NCBI RefSeq assembly: GCF_018332655.1
Contig: NZ_BOQL01000030.1
Span: 1 to 64,000, forward strand
Direction: 5' to 3'
From: Actinoplanes auranticolor
Lineage (GTDB): Bacteria > Actinomycetota > Actinomycetes > Mycobacteriales > Micromonosporaceae
DNA length: 64,000 nt
Shown one piece after another: positions 35,129 to 44,102 of this stretch. The notes under the pieces are model-generated. The model was not told the origin of the DNA and ran no database searches. It saw only the letters and a list, made by a program, of their open reading frames with translations. Made by a program: the position numbers and the translations under genes. Within the stretch, counting starts at the first letter, position 1. Each line of letters begins with the position of its first letter.

Positions 35129-35842
35129 ATGGCTCAGCAATTCACCGACCCGGCGTCCGCCTTCGCGGAGTTCGGGCGGATCAAGCTCGGCGAGACGGAT
35201 CTGCACGGCGTCCTGACCCGCGTCGCCGAGCTGGCGCGGCGCACGCTGCCGGGCGCGGACGAGGTCTCGATCACCCTGGTGCGGGACGGCCGCCCGTACA
35301 CCGCGGCGTACACCGGCGAGATAGCGCTGCAGCTCGACGAACGGCAGTACGAGCGCGAGGCGGGCCCCTGCCTGCAGGCTGCCGCGGACAAGATCACCGT
35401 TTCCGTCCCGGACACGGCCGGCGACTCCCGCTGGGACGGCTGGGCTCCCAAGGCTGCCGCCGCCGGCGTGGGCAGCGTGCTCTCGGTCGGCCTGCCAATC
35501 CTGGAGAGCGTCAGCGGCGCGGTGAACATCTACGGTCTGCGCCCGCGCGCGTTCGACGACGACGCGGTCCAACTCGCCCAGCAGTTCGCCGGCTACGCGA
35601 CGGTCGCCCTGGCCAACGCGCACCTGCACGACAGCACGACCAATCTGGCCCAGCACATGCAGGCGGCGATGGAGAGCCGCGCGGTCATCGAGCAGGCCAA
35701 GGGCATCATCATGGGCGAGCGCCGGTGCAGCGCCGACGAGGCCTTCGCCGTCCTCACCAAGATCTCGCAGGACTCCAACCGCAAACTGCGGGACGTCGCG
35801 GCGGCCCTGGTCGCCCGGGTCGAGAGCGGCTCGGCGCCCTGA
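35129..35842 (+). CDS. GAF-ANTAR regulator
   Basis: 237 aa from ATG 35129 (in-frame GTG at 35102 is the alternative). PASAFAEFGRIKLGETDLHG N terminus, GAF about 25-160, ANTAR about 170-232 (RAVIEQAKGIIMGERRCSAD, then EAFAVLTKISQDSNRKLRDV). The third of three near-identical copies. It lies directly upstream of the formate dehydrogenase operon on the same strand, with 58 bp between its stop and the fdhA start. Confidence 0.88.
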   Translation: MAQQFTDPASAFAEFGRIKLGETDLHGVLTRVAELARRTLPGADEVSITLVRDGRPYTAAYTGEIALQLDERQYEREAGPCLQAAADKITVSVPDTAGDSRWDGWAPKAAAAGVGSVLSVGLPILESVSGAVNIYGLRPRAFDDDAVQLAQQFAGYATVALANAHLHDSTTNLAQHMQAAMESRAVIEQAKGIIMGERRCSADEAFAVLTKISQDSNRKLRDVAAALVARVESGSAP

Positions 35843-35860
35843 GAAAGATCGCTGCCCGCA

Positions 35861-35900
35861 CGCCGTGCGGGGCACCGGGGGGTCGTCTAAGGTCGATCGC
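35861..35900 (+). promoter_or_regulatory. fdhA promoter, shared with selC
   Basis: TAAGGT (35888-35893) lies 7 nt before the fdhA ATG, the spacing of a leaderless -10 box. GTGCGG (35865-35870) sits 17 nt upstream of it in the -35 position. The block 35861-35893 matches 44103-44135 upstream of selC at 27 of 33 ungapped positions. Confidence 0.6.
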
Positions 35901-38900
35901 ATGGGAGTCCGCACCTGGATCGGGCACTGGCCGGTCTACCGGCAGCTGACCGGCACCGACCCGCTGGGCCGGGGCGCCGCGGCGCAGTCCGACCGGTCGA
36001 AGTCGCTGACCGCGCGCACCGAGACGGCCGACTCCATGGCCCGGTCCGTGTGCCCCTACTGCGCGGTGGGCTGCGGGCAGCGGATCTTCGTCAAGGACGG
36101 CAAGGTCGTCCAGATCGAGGGCGACCCGGACAGCCCCATCTCCAAGGGCCGGCTGTGCCCCAAGGGCTCGGCCAGCAAGAGCCTGGTCACCAGCGACCGC
36201 CGCCAGCAGAAGGTGCTGTACCGGCGGCCCTACGGCACCGACTGGGAAGAGCTCGACCTGGACACCGCGATGACCATGATCGCGGACCGGGTGCTCGCCG
36301 CGCGCGAGCAGACCTGGGAGGACAACGACGCCGAGGGCCGTCCGCTCAACCGCACGCTCGGCTTCGCCAGCCTGGGCGGCGCCACCCTGGACAACGAAGA
36401 GAATTATCTGATCAAGAAGCTCTTCACCGCCATGGGCGCCCTCCAGATCGAGAACCAGGCCCGTATTTGACACTCCGCCACCGTTCCCGGTCTGGGAACC
36501 AGCTTCGGCCGTGGCGGGGCCACCGGATTCCTCCAGGATCTGGCCAACGCAGACTGCATCATCATCCAGGGCTCCAACATGGCGGAGGCCCACCCCGTGG
36601 GCTTCCAGTACGTGGTGGAGGCGAAGAAGCGCGGCGCGAAGATCATTCACGTCGACCCCCGGTTCACCCGCACCAGTGCCCTGGCGCACAGCTACGTCAC
36701 GGTGCGGGCCGGCGCGGACATCGCGTTCCTGGGCGGGATCGTCAACTACATCCTCAGCAACTCCAAGGACTTCCGGGAGTACGTGGTCGCGTACACCAAC
36801 GCGTCCATGATCGTCAGTGAGGACTTCCAGGACACCGAGGACCTCGGCGGGCTGTTCTCCGGATACGACCCCGAGACCAACGCGTACGACCAGACCTCGT
36901 GGGCGTACGAGGGTCAGCAGGACGACGAGGCAGCCACGCAGGACGAGGACGAAGCGGCGGTCGACCGGGAGACCGCCTCGGGCCTGGAGCAGGAGTCGCA
37001 CGGCCCGCCGGTGCCCGCCGACGTGCCCCGCGACCCCACGCTGCAGCACCCCCGCTGCGTCTACCAGGTGCTCAAGCGGCACTACGCGCGCTACACCCCG
37101 GAGGTCGTGGAGCAGGTCTGCGGCGTCCCGCAGGACAAGTTCCTGGAGGTCTGCGAGGCATGGACGGCCAACTCCGGCCGTGAGCGCACCACCGCCCTGG
37201 TCTACTCGGTGGGCTGGACCCAGCACAGCGTCGGCGTGCAGTACATCCGCACCGGCGCGATCATCCAGCTGCTGCTGGGCAACATGGGCCGCCCGGGCGG
37301 TGGCGTGATGGCGCTGCGCGGGCACGCCAGCATCCAGGGCTCCACGGACATCCCGACCCTGTTCAACCTGCTGCCCGGCTACCTGCCCATGCCGCACTTC
37401 ACCCAGCACGAGACGTTCCGGCAGTGGGTCGACGCCATCCGGCACCCGGAGCAGCAGGGCTTCTGGGCCAACGCGGAGTCGTACGCGGTCAGCCTGCTCA
37501 AGGCGTACTGGGGCGACGCGGCCACGGCCGAGAACGACTGGGGCTACGGCTGGCTGCCCCGCCTGACCGGCGACCACGGTACGTACCAGCAGGTCCTCGA
37601 CATGATCGACGGCAAGATCAAGGGGTACTTCCTGCTCGGCCAGAACCCGGCCGTCGGCTCCGCCCACGGCAAGGCGCAACGCCTGGGCATGGCCAACCTC
37701 GACTGGCTGGTGGTCCGCGACCTGTTCATGATCGAGAGCGCCACCTTCTGGAAGGACGGCCCGGAGGTCGCCACCGGCGAGATCGTGCCGGAGGAGTGCA
37801 AGACCGAGGTGTTCTTCATGCCGGCGGCCTCGCACGCCGAGAAGGAGGGCACCTTCACCCAGACCCAGCGCATGCTGCAGTGGCGCGAGAAGGCGGTCGA
37901 GCCGCCGGGCGACTGCCGCTCCGAGCTGTGGTTCTTCTACCACCTGGGCCGCATCGTCCGGGAGCGGCTGGCGGAGTCCACTCTGCCGCGCGACCAGGGC
38001 CTGCTCAAGCTGACCTGGGACTACCCGCTGCACGGCGAGCGCGGTGACGAGCCCAGCGGCGAGGACGTGCTCAAGGAGATCAACGGCTACGACACCGCCA
38101 CCGGCGAGCTGGTGCCCAACTTCACCTCGCTCAAGGCCGACGGCTCCACCGCCTGTGGGTGCTGGATCTACTCCGGCGTCTTCAAGGACGGCGTCAACCA
38201 GGCGGCCCGCCGCAAGCCCGGCTCGGAGCAGGACTGGGTGGCCCGGGAGTGGGGTTGGGCCTGGCCGTCGGACCGCCGCACGCTCTACAACCGCGCGTCG
38301 GCCGACCCGGACGGCAAGCCGTGGTCGGAGCGCAAGAAGTACGTCTGGTGGGACGAGGAGGCCGGCGAGTGGACCGGCTACGACGTGCCCGACTTCGAGA
38401 AGACCAAGCCGCCGTCGTACCGCCCGCCGGAGGGCGCGACCGGTGTCGAGGCCATCTCGGGCGACGACGCGTTCATCATGCAGGGCGACGGCAAGGGCTG
38501 GCTGTACGCGCCCAGCGGCCTGATCGACGGCCCGATGCCCACGCACTACGAACCGGTCGAGTCGACCGTGCGCAACCCGCTCTACCAGCAGCAGGCCAAC
38601 CCGACCCGCAAGCTGTACGAGCGCGCCGACAACCTGACCAACCCCAGCGTCCCCGAGCCGCACTCCGAGGTCTTCCCGTACGTCTTCAGCACCAGCCGGC
38701 TCACCGAGCACCACACCGCCGGGGGCATGAGCCGGCAGCTCGCGTACCTGTCGGAACTGCAGCCGGAGATGTTCGTCGAGGTCTCCCCGGAGCTGGCCGC
38801 GGAACGCGGGCTGGAGCACCTGGGCTGGGCGCACATCGTGACCGCCCGGGCGGCGATCGAGGCGCGGGTGATGGTGACCGACCGGCTCACCCCGCTGCGC

Positions 38901-39179
38901 ATCGACGGCCGGGTCATCCACCAGCTCTGGCTGCCGTACCACTGGGGTGGTGAGGGTCTGGTCACCGGCGACTCCGCCAACGACCTGATCGGCATCACGC
39001 TCGACCCGAACGTGCTCATCCAGGAGAGCAAGGTCGGCACCTGCGACATCCAGCCGGGCCGGCGCCCGACCGGGCCGCAGCTGCTGGAGTACGTCGTCGG
39101 CTACCGCCGGCGGGCCGGTCTCGCGCCGGACCACCACACCCCCATGCTGACCGGGAACGAGCCGGAGGAGCCCGGATAA
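35901..39179 (+). CDS. fdhA: Selenocysteine-containing formate dehydrogenase, alpha subunit
   Basis: 1092 aa when the in-frame TGA at 36468-36470 is read as selenocysteine (residue 190). The flanks read NQARI-U-HSATVPGLG, the signature of Sec formate dehydrogenases. The N-terminal 4Fe-4S site is Cys51, Cys54, Cys58 (CPYCAVGC) and Cys86 (RLCPKG). Molybdopterin-binding regions follow, and the C-terminal cap ends near residue 1085. Residues about 335-365 are an unusual acidic insertion. There is no twin-arginine signal, so it probably works on the cytoplasmic side. It oxidises formate to CO2 and passes electrons to the Fe-S subunit, whose ATG overlaps its stop by 1 nt. A standard gene caller would split it at the TGA. 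Confidence 0.93.
36471..36514 (+). promoter_or_regulatory. Bacterial SECIS element
   Basis: Directly after the Sec UGA, a perfect 6-bp stem GTTCCC (36483-36488) / GGGAAC (36494-36499) carries the loop GGTCT. Flanking CCAC (36478-36481) and GTGG (36511-36514) can extend the stem. The GGUCU loop is the same as that known for E. coli fdhF SECIS, which SelB binds. Confidence 0.85.
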
Positions 39180-40246
39180 TGGCCGGACCGAACAGCCTCT
39201 ACGGCCCGTTGGATCCCGCGCCCGACGCGGGTTACGTCGACGCGCCACCGCGGATGGGCTTCTTCACCGACACCAGCGTCTGCATCGGCTGCAAGGCGTG
39301 CGAGGTGGCCTGCAAGGAGTGGAACCTGATCCCGGACGACGGGTTCAACCTGCTCGGTCAGTCGTACGACAACACCGGCGGCCTGACCGCGAACTCGTGG
39401 CGGCACGTCGCGTTCATCGAGCAGCCGGTGGCCGACCGCGGCGGATCGACCGACACGCCGGGCGCGTTCGCCGGCCTGCCGGTCGGCCCGTCGGTCAGTG
39501 CGCACACCGCCGTGGTCGCGGCCGGTTCGGGCCAGGACATGGGTACGGACCCCGGCATCCCGCCCGCGGTCGACGCGCTGGCGGCCGCGGCCACGATCGC
39601 ACCGCCGCGCGCCGAGCCCCAGTTCCTCGGGATGCCGGGCACGGACCTTCCCGGCCGCACCCCGGACGCGCCGCGCAGCGACTTCCGTTGGCTGATGATG
39701 TCCAACGTCTGCAAGCACTGCACCCACGCCGCCTGCCTGGACGTCTGCCCGACCGGGGCGCTGTTCCGCACCGAGTTCGGCACGGTGGTGGTGCAGGAGG
39801 ACATCTGCAACGGCTGCGGCTACTGCATTCCCGCCTGCCCGTACGGCGTGATCGACCAGCGCCAGGACGACGGCCGGGCCTGGAAGTGCACGATGTGCTA
39901 CGACCGGATCGGTGACGGCATGACCCCGGCGTGCGCCAAGGCCTGCCCGACCGAGTCCATCCAGTACGGCGAGCTCGACGAGTTGCGGGCCCGCGCCCAG
40001 CACCGCGTGGAGAAGCTGCACGAGCAGGGCGTCGACTCCGCCCGCCTGTACGGCGAGAGCCCGGACGACGGCGTGGGCGGCGACGGCGCGTTCTTCCTGC
40101 TGCTCGACGAGCCCGAGGTGTACGGCCTGCCCCCGGACCCGATCGTGACCACCCGCGACCTGCCGGACATGTACAAGCGGGCCGGAATCGCGGCGCTGGC
40201 CATGGCCGCCACGGTGCTCGCGTCGTTCCTCGGACGGCGCGGATGA
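39179..40246 (+). CDS. fdhB: Formate dehydrogenase iron-sulfur subunit
   Basis: 355 aa. Four groups of Cys motifs for 4Fe-4S clusters: SVCIGCKACEVACKEW, NVCKHCTHAACLDVCP, DICNGCGYCIPACPYG and WKCTMCYDRIG with ACAKACP. This is the FdnH/FdoH/HybA-like arrangement. A region of about 90 residues rich in Ala, Gly and Pro (residues 70-165) is inserted between the first and second motif group. The C terminus carries a short hydrophobic anchor (AGIAALAMAATVLASFL). It passes electrons from FdhA to the membrane subunit. Its stop overlaps the next start (ATGA). Confidence 0.92.
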   Translation: MAGPNSLYGPLDPAPDAGYVDAPPRMGFFTDTSVCIGCKACEVACKEWNLIPDDGFNLLGQSYDNTGGLTANSWRHVAFIEQPVADRGGSTDTPGAFAGLPVGPSVSAHTAVVAAGSGQDMGTDPGIPPAVDALAAAATIAPPRAEPQFLGMPGTDLPGRTPDAPRSDFRWLMMSNVCKHCTHAACLDVCPTGALFRTEFGTVVVQEDICNGCGYCIPACPYGVIDQRQDDGRAWKCTMCYDRIGDGMTPACAKACPTESIQYGELDELRARAQHRVEKLHEQGVDSARLYGESPDDGVGGDGAFFLLLDEPEVYGLPPDPIVTTRDLPDMYKRAGIAALAMAATVLASFLGRRG

Positions 40247-41385
40247 GGCCCCGCGAGGAGGCCGAACGCCCCCGCGACGACTCGGTCAGCCCGCCACCGG
40301 CCGGCCGGCCCGGCAGCGGCCTGGCCCGCGACGAGGCCCCCGGCGGCCCGGTCCGCGACGTGGCCCGCAAGGGACGCCGGCGCGGCGGCGGCCGGGGCGG
40401 GGACCGGTCGATGGTGCCGCCGGCGGAGTTCCGCTCGTACTACGGGCGGCCGATCGTCAAGGCCGCGGTCTGGCATCACGACATCGCCGCGTACCTGTTC
40501 ACCGGGGGTCTGGCCGCGGGCTCCGCGCTGCTGGCCGCCGGCGGTGACGCCACCGGCCGCCCGGCCCTGCGCCGCGCCGGCCGGGTCGGCGCGCTGGGCG
40601 CGGTCCTGGCCAGCACGTACTTCCTGGTCAACGACCTCGGCCGGCCGGAACGGTTCCTGCACATGCTGCGGGTGGCCAAGCCGACCTCGCCGATGTCGAT
40701 GGGCACCTGGATCTTCAGCGCCTTCGGCGTGACCGCGGGCGCGGCGGCGGTCGCCGAGGCGGCTCCGCTGCTACCGGAGCGGGGACTGCTCGGCGTGGCC
40801 CGCAAGCTGCTCCCACCGGTGGGCACAGCCGGGCAGTACGGCGCCGCGGTGTTCGCGCCCGCGCTGGCGACGTACACGGCGGTGCTGCTGGCCGACACCG
40901 CGACGCCGAGCTGGCATGCGGCGTACCAGGAACTGCCGTTCGTCTTCGCGGGCAGCGCGCTGGCCAGCGGGGCCGGGGTGGGCCTGCTGGCGGCCCCGGC
41001 CGAGCAGGCCGGCCCGGCCCGGCGGATGGCGGTCTTCGGGGCCGCGATGGAGCTGTACGGGGCGCACCGGGTGGAGACGACCAAGGGCATCCTCAGCGAG
41101 CCCTACACCGAGGGCAAGGCCGGCAAGCTGTTGCGGGCCGGCCGGGCGCTGACCGCGCTGGGGGTGGCCGGGGCGGTCCTGGGGCGCCGCAGCCGGGTGG
41201 TGTCGGCGCTGTCCGGGCTGTCGCTGCTGACGGCCTCGCTGGCGACCCGGTTCGGGATCTTCGAGGGCGGGCTGGCCTCGGCGCGCGATCCGAAGTACAC
41301 GGTGGTGCCGCAGCGGGAGCGGCTGGCCCAGCGCGCCGCCTCGAACGGCAGTGACGGCGACGCGAAGACCCAGCAGCCGGGGTAG
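40243..41385 (+). CDS. NrfD/PsrC-type membrane subunit of formate dehydrogenase
   Basis: 380 aa from ATG 40243, overlapping the fdhB stop. A basic and Gly-rich N-terminal tail of about 55 residues precedes eight or so membrane helices. The block WHHDIAAYLFTGGLAAGSALLA is characteristic of NrfD/PsrC quinone-reducing subunits, and LVNDLGRPERFLHMLRVAKP is the NrfD signature loop. It probably transfers electrons to menaquinone. This is the NrfD-like type rather than the cytochrome b type (FdnI). Confidence 0.88.
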   Translation: MRPREEAERPRDDSVSPPPAGRPGSGLARDEAPGGPVRDVARKGRRRGGGRGGDRSMVPPAEFRSYYGRPIVKAAVWHHDIAAYLFTGGLAAGSALLAAGGDATGRPALRRAGRVGALGAVLASTYFLVNDLGRPERFLHMLRVAKPTSPMSMGTWIFSAFGVTAGAAAVAEAAPLLPERGLLGVARKLLPPVGTAGQYGAAVFAPALATYTAVLLADTATPSWHAAYQELPFVFAGSALASGAGVGLLAAPAEQAGPARRMAVFGAAMELYGAHRVETTKGILSEPYTEGKAGKLLRAGRALTALGVAGAVLGRRSRVVSALSGLSLLTASLATRFGIFEGGLASARDPKYTVVPQRERLAQRAASNGSDGDAKTQQPG

Positions 41386-41389
41386 CGGC

Positions 41390-41953
41390 TCAGGCGATCC
41401 GGCCGATCAGCATCCTGACCAGCTCGTCGCCGGTGACCTGCCACTTCTCGGCGGTGAGGTGGCCGCTGTTCTCCATCGCGATGATGCCCTGCACGCTCGC
41501 CATCACCAGCGCGCCGATCGGCCGGGCCCGCTGCGGATCACCGATGACGTCGGCGACGATGGCCAGGAACTGGTCGTGCGTGCGGGAGACCGCGGCGAGC
41601 GCCTCGGGGTGCTCGGCGGTCGGCGCCGAGAACATCAAGGCGTACGCGTGCGGGCGGCGCCGGCCGACGTCCATGAGCCCGGCCAGGGCCAGTTGCAGTC
41701 GCTCGGACGGCGGCCGGTCCGCGGTCAGTGTGTCGAGCTGCTCGCTCACCGCCTCCCAGCTCTTGGTCGCGACCGCGGCGAGCAGGTGCTCCTTGTCCGG
41801 GAAGTGGCCGTAGGGGGCGCCCCGGGACACTCCGGCCCGGGCACCGACCGCGCGCAGCGTCACGGCGTCGACGCCACCCTCGTCGAGCAGCTCGGCCGCC
41901 GCGTCGACCAACGCGCGCCGGGTCGCCGCCGCGCTCTCCACTCTGCTGACCAT
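41390..41953 (-). CDS. TetR-family transcriptional repressor
   Basis: 187 aa. The N-terminal HTH is seen at about 15-60 (RRALVDAAAELLDEGGVDAV, TLRAVGARAGVSRGAPYGHF), followed by a helical effector domain. It is transcribed divergently from the SDR gene at 42024, and three copies of TGACAAYGTCA lie in and near the shared promoter. Its own promoter seems leaderless (TAAGTT 6 nt before the ATG). Autoregulation and control of the SDR are the natural reading. The effector is unknown. Confidence 0.88.
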   Translation of the reverse strand: MVSRVESAAATRRALVDAAAELLDEGGVDAVTLRAVGARAGVSRGAPYGHFPDKEHLLAAVATKSWEAVSEQLDTLTADRPPSERLQLALAGLMDVGRRRPHAYALMFSAPTAEHPEALAAVSRTHDQFLAIVADVIGDPQRARPIGALVMASVQGIIAMENSGHLTAEKWQVTGDELVRMLIGRIA

Positions 41954-41959
41954 GCCGCC

Positions 41960-42035
41960 AACTTACCTGACAACGTCATCCGACTCACTTGACAATGTCA
42001 TTTGAGTGCGTAGCGTGGGTCATATGACAACGTCA
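41960..42035. promoter_or_regulatory. Divergent promoters with three TetR operator-like sites
   Basis: TGACAACGTCA at 41968-41978, the perfect palindrome TGACAATGTCA at 41990-42000 and TGACAACGTCA at 42025-42035. The middle site overlaps the SDR -35 (TTGACA, 41989-41994), which is 16 nt from TAGCGT (42011-42016). The third covers the SDR start codon. The first lies just behind the tetR -10 (41960-41965, minus strand). Confidence 0.75.
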
Positions 42036-42908
42036 CATGAAGAGCTGGTCCTGATCAGCGGCGCCTCCACCGGCATGGGTGCCGCCACCGCCCGTGAGCT
42101 CGCCCGCCGCGGCTATCACGTGCTCGCCGGGGTCCGGCGCGAGTCGGACGCCGATGCGCTGCGTGCCCCGAATCTGGAACCGGTGCTGCTCGACATCACC
42201 GATCCGGCCGAGATCGAGGCGGTCGCCCGCCGCATCACCACCGACCCGGCCCGACGGCCGCTGCGCGCTGTGATCAACAACGCCGGCATCGCCATCAACG
42301 CGCCGGTCGAGCTGCTGTCGATGGCGCAGTGGCGGGAGCAGTTCGAGGTCAACTTCTTCGGGCACGTCGCGGTCACCCAGGCCGTCCTGCCCGCGCTGCA
42401 CGCCGCGTCCGGCCGGGTGGTGAACATCAGCTCCATCGGCGGGAAGGTCGCGATGCCGACCTACGGCGCGTACGCCGGTGCCAAGTTCGCCATGGAGGCG
42501 ATGAGTGACGCCCTGCGCCGCGAGCTGGCCCCGCACGGCGTCCAGGTGGTCGTCGTCGAGCCCGGCGGCGTGCGCACGGAGATGGCCGGCCACGGCGTCG
42601 CGCGGGCGAACGAGATCCTCGCCGGGCTGTCACCCGTCGAGCGCGGCCGGTACGGCGGGCTGCTGCACGCGATCGTCAGCCACGCCACCGCCTTCACCAA
42701 GTCGGGGCTCCCGGCTGAGACGGCCGGCCGGATCATCGCCGACGCCGCGACGGTTCGCCGGCCGCGCACCCGCTACACCATCGGCCGGGACGCGGCGGTG
42801 CTCACCCGCTTGTCCCGCCTGCTTCCGGACCGGGTGCTGGACCGCCTTCTCGCGGCCGACCTGCGCCCGCACTTCCCCAAGGGGCAGCCCGCCACCGTGG
42901 CCGGCTAA
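42024..42908 (+). CDS. SDR-family oxidoreductase, TetR-controlled
   Basis: 294 aa from ATG 42024, which lies 7 nt after a TAGCGT box, so a leaderless message is likely. SDR motifs: SGASTGMG, NNAGIA, Ser in NISSIGGK and YAGAK. The length and the PVE-LL-S-M-x-x-W block fit the retinol/17-beta-HSD-like classical SDRs. Substrate unknown. The start codon lies inside a TetR operator-like site. The 3' end meets selD across a repeat-filled 150-bp gap. Confidence 0.85.
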   Translation: MTTSHEELVLISGASTGMGAATARELARRGYHVLAGVRRESDADALRAPNLEPVLLDITDPAEIEAVARRITTDPARRPLRAVINNAGIAINAPVELLSMAQWREQFEVNFFGHVAVTQAVLPALHAASGRVVNISSIGGKVAMPTYGAYAGAKFAMEAMSDALRRELAPHGVQVVVVEPGGVRTEMAGHGVARANEILAGLSPVERGRYGGLLHAIVSHATAFTKSGLPAETAGRIIADAATVRRPRTRYTIGRDAAVLTRLSRLLPDRVLDRLLAADLRPHFPKGQPATVAG

Positions 42909-42925
42909 GGGGTCTCGAGCGGCCT

Positions 42926-43050
42926 GGGCGCCATTGGCGCGGCTGCCGGCTCCGTGCGATCCGCCCAGCGGCCGGCGGGCGCGATCTGCCCGGCCGGCCG
43001 GGACTGGGCGCGATTTGCGCGGCGGACCGGCCGGGCGCGATCCGCGCGGC
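42926..43050. repeat. Five degenerate ~27-bp repeats 3' of selD
   Basis: Copies of a unit like GGGCGCGATTTGCGCGGC start at 42926, about 42952, 42977, 43006 and 43033 (spacing 25-29 bp). They fill the gap between the convergent SDR and selD genes. The last three are closest to consensus. No CRISPR-like exact repeat or spacer structure. Confidence 0.7.
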
Positions 43051-43061
43051 GTCGGCTGGGG

Positions 43062-44075
43062 TCAGCGGACCAGCAGGGTCGTGCCGTCGCCGCGGGCGGG
43101 CAGCAGCTCCCCGATGACCGGGTAGCCGGGCACCTCTCCGGCCACCAGCAGCCCGCCGGAGGTCTGCGCGTCCGCCAGCAGCAGCAACTCGTCCTCGGTG
43201 ACCCCGTCCGCGTCCAGGTGCGGGCGGACCCAGTCCAGGTTGCGCCGGGTGCCGCCGCTGACGTACCCGGCCGCGAGCGCGTCCCGGGCACCTTCCAGAT
43301 AGGGCACCGCGGAGGCGTCCACCCGGGCGGTCAGCTTGCTGGCCCGGGCGAGCTTGTGCAGGTGCCCGAGCAGCCCGAAGCCGGTGACGTCGGTCGCGCA
43401 CACGGCCCCGGCGGCCAGTGCGGCCTCGGAGGCGGCCCGGTTGAGCCCGGTCATCGCGGCCACGGCCTGCGGGAAGACCTCCCCGGTGTTCTTGTGCCGG
43501 CTGTTGAGCACCCCGATGCCCAGCGGCTTGGTCAGGGTCAGCGGCACACCGGCCACCCCCGCGTCGTTGCGCATCAGATGATCGGGATCGGCGATGCCGG
43601 TGACGGCCATGCCGTACTTGGGCTCGGGGTCGTCGACGCTGTGCCCGCCGGCCACGTGGCAGCCGGCCTCCCGGGCGACGGCCAGGCCACCGCGCAGCAC
43701 CTCGGCGGCCAGCTCCATCGGCAGCAGATCCCGCGGCCAGGCCAGCAGATTGACCCCGACGACGGGCGCACCGCCCATGGCGTACACGTCGGACAGTGCG
43801 TTGGCGACGGCGATCCGCCCCCAGTCGTAGGCGTCGTCGACCACCGGCGTGAAGAAGTCGGCGGTGGCGACGATGGCCACACCGCTGGCGATCCGCACGA
43901 CCGCGGCGTCGTCGCCGTCGTCCAGCCCGACGAGCAGCTCGCCGGGGCCACGCGGGGCGGTCTCGCCCATCAGCCCGGAGACGACGGTCTCCAGCTCGCC
44001 CGGAGGGATCTTGCAGGCACAGCCACCGCCGTGCGCGTACTCGGTCAGCCGTCGGCTCTGGGTAGACGTCACCAT
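43062..44075 (-). CDS. selD: Selenide, water dikinase
   Basis: 337 aa. The catalytic Cys19 and Lys22 lie in YAHGGGCACKIPP, equivalent to E. coli SelD Cys17/Lys20, so it is a Cys and not a Sec form. ATP/metal-binding AIR-synthase features: GVAIVATADFFTPVVDD, NALSDVYAMGG, VAGGHSVDDPEPKYG. It makes selenophosphate for Sec-tRNA synthesis. It faces away from selC across a 67-bp shared region and is separate from the selA-selB unit. Degenerate repeats lie just past its stop. Confidence 0.93.
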   Translation of the reverse strand: MVTSTQSRRLTEYAHGGGCACKIPPGELETVVSGLMGETAPRGPGELLVGLDDGDDAAVVRIASGVAIVATADFFTPVVDDAYDWGRIAVANALSDVYAMGGAPVVGVNLLAWPRDLLPMELAAEVLRGGLAVAREAGCHVAGGHSVDDPEPKYGMAVTGIADPDHLMRNDAGVAGVPLTLTKPLGIGVLNSRHKNTGEVFPQAVAAMTGLNRAASEAALAAGAVCATDVTGFGLLGHLHKLARASKLTARVDASAVPYLEGARDALAAGYVSGGTRRNLDWVRPHLDADGVTEDELLLLADAQTSGGLLVAGEVPGYPVIGELLPARGDGTTLLVR

Positions 44076-44102
44076 CGCACTCTTGCACGACCGCGGGCAT
44101 CC

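Noticed and set aside
20358..35842. Mobile element as the source of the three near-identical GAF-ANTAR genes
   Set aside because: No transposase, inverted terminal repeats or target duplications were seen; ordinary gene duplication explains them.
35901..36470. Short truncated formate dehydrogenase fragment plus a separate downstream gene
   Set aside because: The TGA is a selenocysteine codon: frame, Sec context, SECIS and sel genes all support read-through.
42926..43050. CRISPR array
   Set aside because: Repeats are degenerate, spaced 25-29 bp start to start with no distinct spacers, and no cas genes are present.
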